In this document: one piece after another, positions 28,255-31,609 of the stretch
How the letters are laid out: every line of letters begins with the position of its first letter
How positions within the stretch are numbered: position 1 is the first letter of the stretch
Assembly (NCBI GenBank): GCA_003833135.1
Contig: QZLH01000816.1
Coordinates: 27,314-58,922 of the forward strand
DNA: 31,609 nt
DNA from: Oehlia diaphana
Taxonomy: Eukaryota > Glomeromycota > Glomeromycetes > Glomerales > Glomeraceae
Direction of reading: 5' to 3'
Translations under genes and position numbers: made by a program
Notes under the pieces: generated by a model
Told to the model about the DNA's origin: nothing
The model's database searches: none
The model's input: only the letters and a program-made list of their open reading frames with translations

Positions 28255-29064
28255 AATTTTGACGCGAGAAAACCTTATAACCGTATTAAAACATTTCATT
28301 AAGATATAAAATTGCGCAAAACAAACAATGTATTTATTTTATTTTATTTTTAATTACATTATATTTGTATAATATTATTTCTCTGATAAATAAATTTATA
28401 ATTCTAAAAAAAGTTTCTTCGTAAAAAAAAACTCAATCTAGTAATTTTTTATATTCGGGAAATTTGGTAGATGCCTAATATTATGTAAATATTAAAGATA
28501 ATCGGATTAGCAGTTTCTTTGCATATTCATGGAATTTATGACGTCAAATCGTGGAATTATTTTCCTCATAGTTTTGTCATGTGAACTGGACATATGACAC
28601 CAATTTTGGTTGCTGGGTCGAAGATGACCTAGAAGTAGTACTAAGAAGGACATTAAAAAGCATAAAGATAAATTTTCTGGTTTTCAGATAAAAAAAATTG
28701 TTGATTTATTAAATTTTATTTTATTATCACATAAGTGAATTTGAAAAAGGAGGAAGAATATGGTTAAGAATAAAATCCTAACGTGTTTATATTTTAAAAA
28801 TTAAAAAAAAGGGTCAAGACTAGAGGTATAGGTAAAAGGATTTAATATGAAAAAATGTGTCTATGTATGTGTTCTGTAATTTTTTTTTATAATTTTTTAA
28901 TAAATAAACAAACGATGATTTAAAAGCTAACGGCCACCCTCAAAAAAGAAGTCACATTCTCCATTGATTTTATTATTTAAATAATCCAACAAATATCTTA
29001 GGTGTGACGACTGTGACGTGTAACACTATTTATTTTATAAGTCCTCTATTAATAGGTCGGTGGG
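28255..29064. other. Gene-free stretch
   Basis: 3' flank of the zinc-finger gene, with an AATAAA at 28388. No coding frame, RNA gene or element boundary was recognised. The minus-strand frame at 28018-28299 is the antisense of the acidic repeats. Confidence 0.5.
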
Positions 29065-29241
29065 TTATCCCTCACATAAAATTATGAATCGGTCGAAGTA
29101 ATCGGGGTCCTCTCCGTCGGACGGCAATTGTGCTTCGTCATAGTGGTCCAGTAATGAGAAGAGGTTGAGCTCCTCCTCACCCGACATCCCCATCGCCCAG
29201 GCTTTCAATTTTCGTAAGAAAGCAGGATTTGGAACTTTTTA
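29065..29241 (-). pseudogene. Short GC-richer coding fragment
   Basis: The minus strand reads ...NPAFLRKLKAWAMGMSGEEE and continues acidic (DHYDEAQLPSDGEDPDYFDR) to a stop at 29065-29067. From ATG 29193 it is 42 residues, and the frame is open to about 29241. The composition is clearly protein-like and base content is far from that of the surrounding DNA, which suggests a different origin, such as a fragment of a mobile-element gene or a last exon. Upstream on the same strand, another GC-richer segment (29260-29330) follows a stop codon. No family was recognised. It could be a small intact gene. Confidence 0.45.
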
Positions 29242-29993
29242 TCCGGAAATCGGGCTTGGAGTAAAAATTCGCGAAATGAAGGCTCCGAAATTTGCAAGAT
29301 ATCCGGCCCGCGATATACGGTAATAACAATATAAATCGCCGATATGCCTATACACCTAATTGTATAAGTTTTTAAATTCGAAAAATTTTTTATATATCCA
29401 GAAATCTAACGAGGGAAGATCACCGGTAAAAGAGTTAGATGAAAGAGAGTAAAGAAGCAGTCCATGTTATTGTGTGCTACTAAGGATATATTTTGTTGTA
29501 ATGTTGATCTGTTATTAATAAATTGTCTGACGTCTCCAATAAAAAAAAAATTCAAATATCTGATAAATCGGCCAATTTTATTAATAAAGCAGCGAGATCG
29601 GAAAATATATTTGGATTTAATTAGTATAGATCTTTGTTGAACTTCGAGTATAGTGGTGTGTAATACCGATAATCCGGATATACGATTCTTAAAATGACAG
29701 ATTGGTTAATTATGATAATTTTTTTATTTACAATAAATATTTATCACATTTCCATAATGTAAATATTTCGGGGGTTGTTAATTGTGGCTTTTATACAATA
29801 ATCTGAGAACAATTAAAAATTGCGTGACACGCAAAAAGGGGCTGAATTGACTTCCTTTTTCCTTTTTTCCTTTTTTTTCTTTTTTGGTTTATTCAATTGA
29901 AATATTCTTTTATAAATATCACATTTAAATATTCCTCTCACTTGAAATTTGGTATAATTACTGTACATTATTTAGAACATAGTCGGCTCCGTG
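29242..29993. other. Gene-free stretch
   Basis: GC-richer DNA (to about 29340) with words such as GATATCCGG and TATACGGTAATAA, echoed at 29665-29690 as 'taccgataatccggatata'. This suggests ends of one repeat element. Two AATAAA-like words occur near 29515 and 29540. No gene was found. Confidence 0.4.
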
Positions 29994-30283
29994 ATGAGCA
30001 TACCTATTTACAAGGCTGAATTTGCAAAGTTTACAGAGAGTTGAAGGAAATTAAGGACAAACTACATGAACTTCGTCAAGACTACATCAAGTTACATTCA
30101 CATAATAAGTATATCAATCACGAAAATGAAGTTCTTCAGGCTGAGATTAATAATCTCAAACCACAAATATTGAGCTAAGATGATGCTGATGTCAAATCAT
30201 TGGAAAGTAATGACAACGATTATAGACCTGGCAAAAAAAGAAAAGTCACGAGATGTCAAATTGATCAATCAGATGACGTATAA
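29994..30283 (+). pseudogene. Broken coiled-coil protein with basic motif
   Basis: A frame starts at ATG 29994 (MSIPIYKAEFAKF) and is lost around 30030. Coding continues in another frame from about 30035 with clear coiled-coil character (ELKEIKDKLHELRQDYIKLH and ENEVLQAEINNLKPQ). It meets an in-frame TAA at 30176, and the same frame then continues for 34 codons (DDADVKSLESNDNDYRPG, then KKRKV) to TAA 30281-30283. The frameshift fits loss of one T in the TTT at about 30030, and the TAA fits a single substitution. The KKRKV stretch resembles a nuclear localisation signal. Family unknown. Sequencing error is possible for the indel but less likely for the nonsense codon. Confidence 0.6.
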
Positions 30284-30689
30284 ACATATTTTTACAATAT
30301 ATTCTAATGAATAATATAATTTACTTAACTGCTATTGTGATATGGCTTTGAAGAAGTTTCTTTCTTTTATGCTTATTCTAGCCTAACTAATAAATAACAC
30401 AAGATACTATTGATATCCTAGTAATCCATTCAGGAGTTATAGTGGTTTTAAAAACTGATCCTAACAATTGGTACTTCTGCCAGAAAAACTAATTTCTTAC
30501 CTTTCATTCTTTTATGTTCAGAGTCATTTTGACCATAATACCCTGTACAATATTATACATACAGTATATAGACAGCTAGGATTAAATAACATAGCCAAAG
30601 AAGCTAATCTTCTGATGTGATGACTGCTGATCTTAATTGTCTTATTTATTTAAAGATGATTTTAAAGATCATATATTATATACAGTATA
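30284..30689. other. Gene-free stretch
   Basis: 3' flank of the coiled-coil pseudogene. AT-rich, with no supported feature. Confidence 0.45.
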
Positions 30690-31110
30690 TCTATTATTCT
30701 TACAAGAGTCCCTTTCTCCAGTGTTAACAGATTTTATGTACAATTCAGAAAAAAATTCACAATAAATGTGCAAAATCACTTTATTCAATAAAAAATACTG
30801 AAATTTTAAAATATGGCAAAGAGAGTTTACTGAAAATATTAAAAGACTAAGAGTATAATTCACCAGAAATTAGCAAAATAGATGATGATAACAACCCAAA
30901 CATCTTATATATATATATGATCCAAATACAATACCAACTATTTAACTTATTGTTAAATTAAATATATATAAAAACAAAAATCTACAGTGTTAAGTTTCAT
31001 ATATAATTAGGAAAAAATTTTAAAAATTAACAATTTTTCTGAAGAATCTGAATCAGAAATTAATGCAAAATATCTACATAAAATAAGAAGTTTAAAAAAT
31101 ACAAAGTAAT
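30690..31110 (+). pseudogene. Strongly decayed reading frame
   Basis: Three plus-strand segments look protein-coding but are separated by stops and frame changes. The first (about 30729-30848) includes KIHNKCAKSLYSIKNTEILK and then KYGKESLLKILKD. It is followed directly after a TAA by EYNSPEISKIDDDNNPNILY. After a region of mixed frame, NNFSEESESEINAKYLHKIR runs to a stop near 31109. Lys/Asn/Glu-rich composition in AT-rich DNA can arise by chance, so confidence is limited. If real, it is an old pseudogene, perhaps of a mobile element. Confidence 0.35.
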
Positions 31111-31504
31111 ACAGTTTACAGTCTCTTCAATTATTTTTAAGCTAAAGATAGGATTGATTAAAGGAAAATAATCTTATTTTAGCATAAAATCTAGTTTTGT
31201 TTATATAAAATGGTTTTTACCAGTTTCTAAGTATAATCAATAGATTGATAAATAACAAAAAGTTTTTAGGAAATGCAAATGGGACCTTCATTAATCTGCC
31301 AGTTATGACTATTAATAATTAAACTATTTGGAAAGAATAAAAGATAAACATTTGGCAAAATTATTACAAATAGTAATAAAATACATTATAAGAGAAATTT
31401 CACTGTAAAATCAAGAATGCATTTCATGAATGAACTTTTGGATTTATTGTATATTTGTTTTGATATTAAATACTAATTATCAACTGCTTACACTGGTCAA
31501 AATT
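31111..31504. other. Gene-free stretch
   Basis: AT-rich. A plus-strand fragment at about 31272-31319 (GNANGTFINLPVMTINN) has coding-like composition and could belong to the decayed frame upstream. Nothing else was seen. Confidence 0.35.
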
Positions 31505-31609
31505 GATGCTATCGGGTACATATCGGGTACCTATATATCAGTGACTAATCAGATACATATCGGACATTTATTACATATCGGGTACCCGATATGTAACATA
31601 TCAAATATG
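31505..31609. repeat. TATCGGGTAC repeat cluster with 26-bp palindrome
   Basis: The word TATCGGGTAC or a close variant (CATATCGGACAT, CAGATACATATCGG) occurs about five times. At 31571-31596 two copies meet head to head around GGTACC and form a perfect 26-bp palindrome. The cluster continues to the edge of the window, so its full extent is unknown. It may be the end of a repeat element. Confidence 0.65.

Noticed and set aside
28018..28299. Minus-strand frame opposite the acidic tail
   Set aside because: It is the antisense of GAT/GAA-rich repeats and carries only Ile/Phe/Ser-rich sequence.
1..31609. tRNA, rRNA, snRNA genes or CRISPR arrays
   Set aside because: Looked for by eye (T-loop motifs, U6-like sequence, regularly spaced repeats with unique spacers) and none was found. 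A covariance-model scan would be decisive.

Overview
The window looks like nuclear DNA of an arbuscular mycorrhizal (Glomeromycotina) fungus, most like Rhizophagus. This rests on pattern recognition, not on a search. It is very AT-rich, with long A and T homopolymers. Introns are short (about 75-150 bp) with GT-AG borders. The gene content fits too: a tandem array of F-box/LRR-like proteins, a tyrosine-kinase-like (TKL) kinase preceded by a small Cys-rich motif, a lineage-type polytopic membrane protein and a C2H2 zinc-finger protein. No bacterial-type operon, rRNA, tRNA or CRISPR array was seen.

Layout. 1-4127 has no intact gene and holds several degenerate inverted-repeat elements: a foldback element at 1313-2029 with a pogo-like MITE (1412-1591) nested in it, an inverted repeat at 2400-2819, and a MITE at 3364-3650 with a perfect 8-bp target-site duplication. 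4261-5270 is a broken spliced gene (coiled coil, Ser/Asn-rich linker, helix-turn-helix-like C-terminus) with about five frame changes. 5722-5895 is a 44/45-bp tandem repeat. 7416-8734 is a five-exon gene for a 311-residue multi-pass membrane protein. 8735-12014 is non-coding, ending in a poly-T/poly-A tract with a 120-bp period. 12015-14446 is a four-exon kinase gene (695 residues). 14447-17034 holds a possible short minus-strand reading frame and a 434-bp inverted element made of TTTCGCCGAAA-type units.

17035-22517 carries three F-box paralogues in tandem on the minus strand, with a decayed fourth copy at 23193-23310. Members 1 and 3 share an identical 23-bp block upstream of their start codons. 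24400-24959 is repeat-rich and 25724-25840 is a second TTTCGCCGAAA array. 26869-28254 is the zinc-finger gene. 29065-29241 is a GC-richer short coding fragment on the minus strand. 29994-30283 is a coiled-coil pseudogene, and 30690-31110 holds a more decayed reading frame. The window ends in a TATCGGGTAC-type repeat with a perfect 26-bp palindrome.

The genes do not form an obvious pathway. The kinase, F-box proteins and zinc-finger protein belong to signalling and regulatory families that are strongly expanded in these fungi. Most of the remaining sequence is decayed mobile or repeat DNA. No clearly new molecular system can be demonstrated. The most distinctive items are the nested and 8-bp-TSD MITEs, the dispersed TTTCGCCGAAA arrays, the conserved upstream block in the F-box array, and the recurring perfect T(n)A(n) palindromes.
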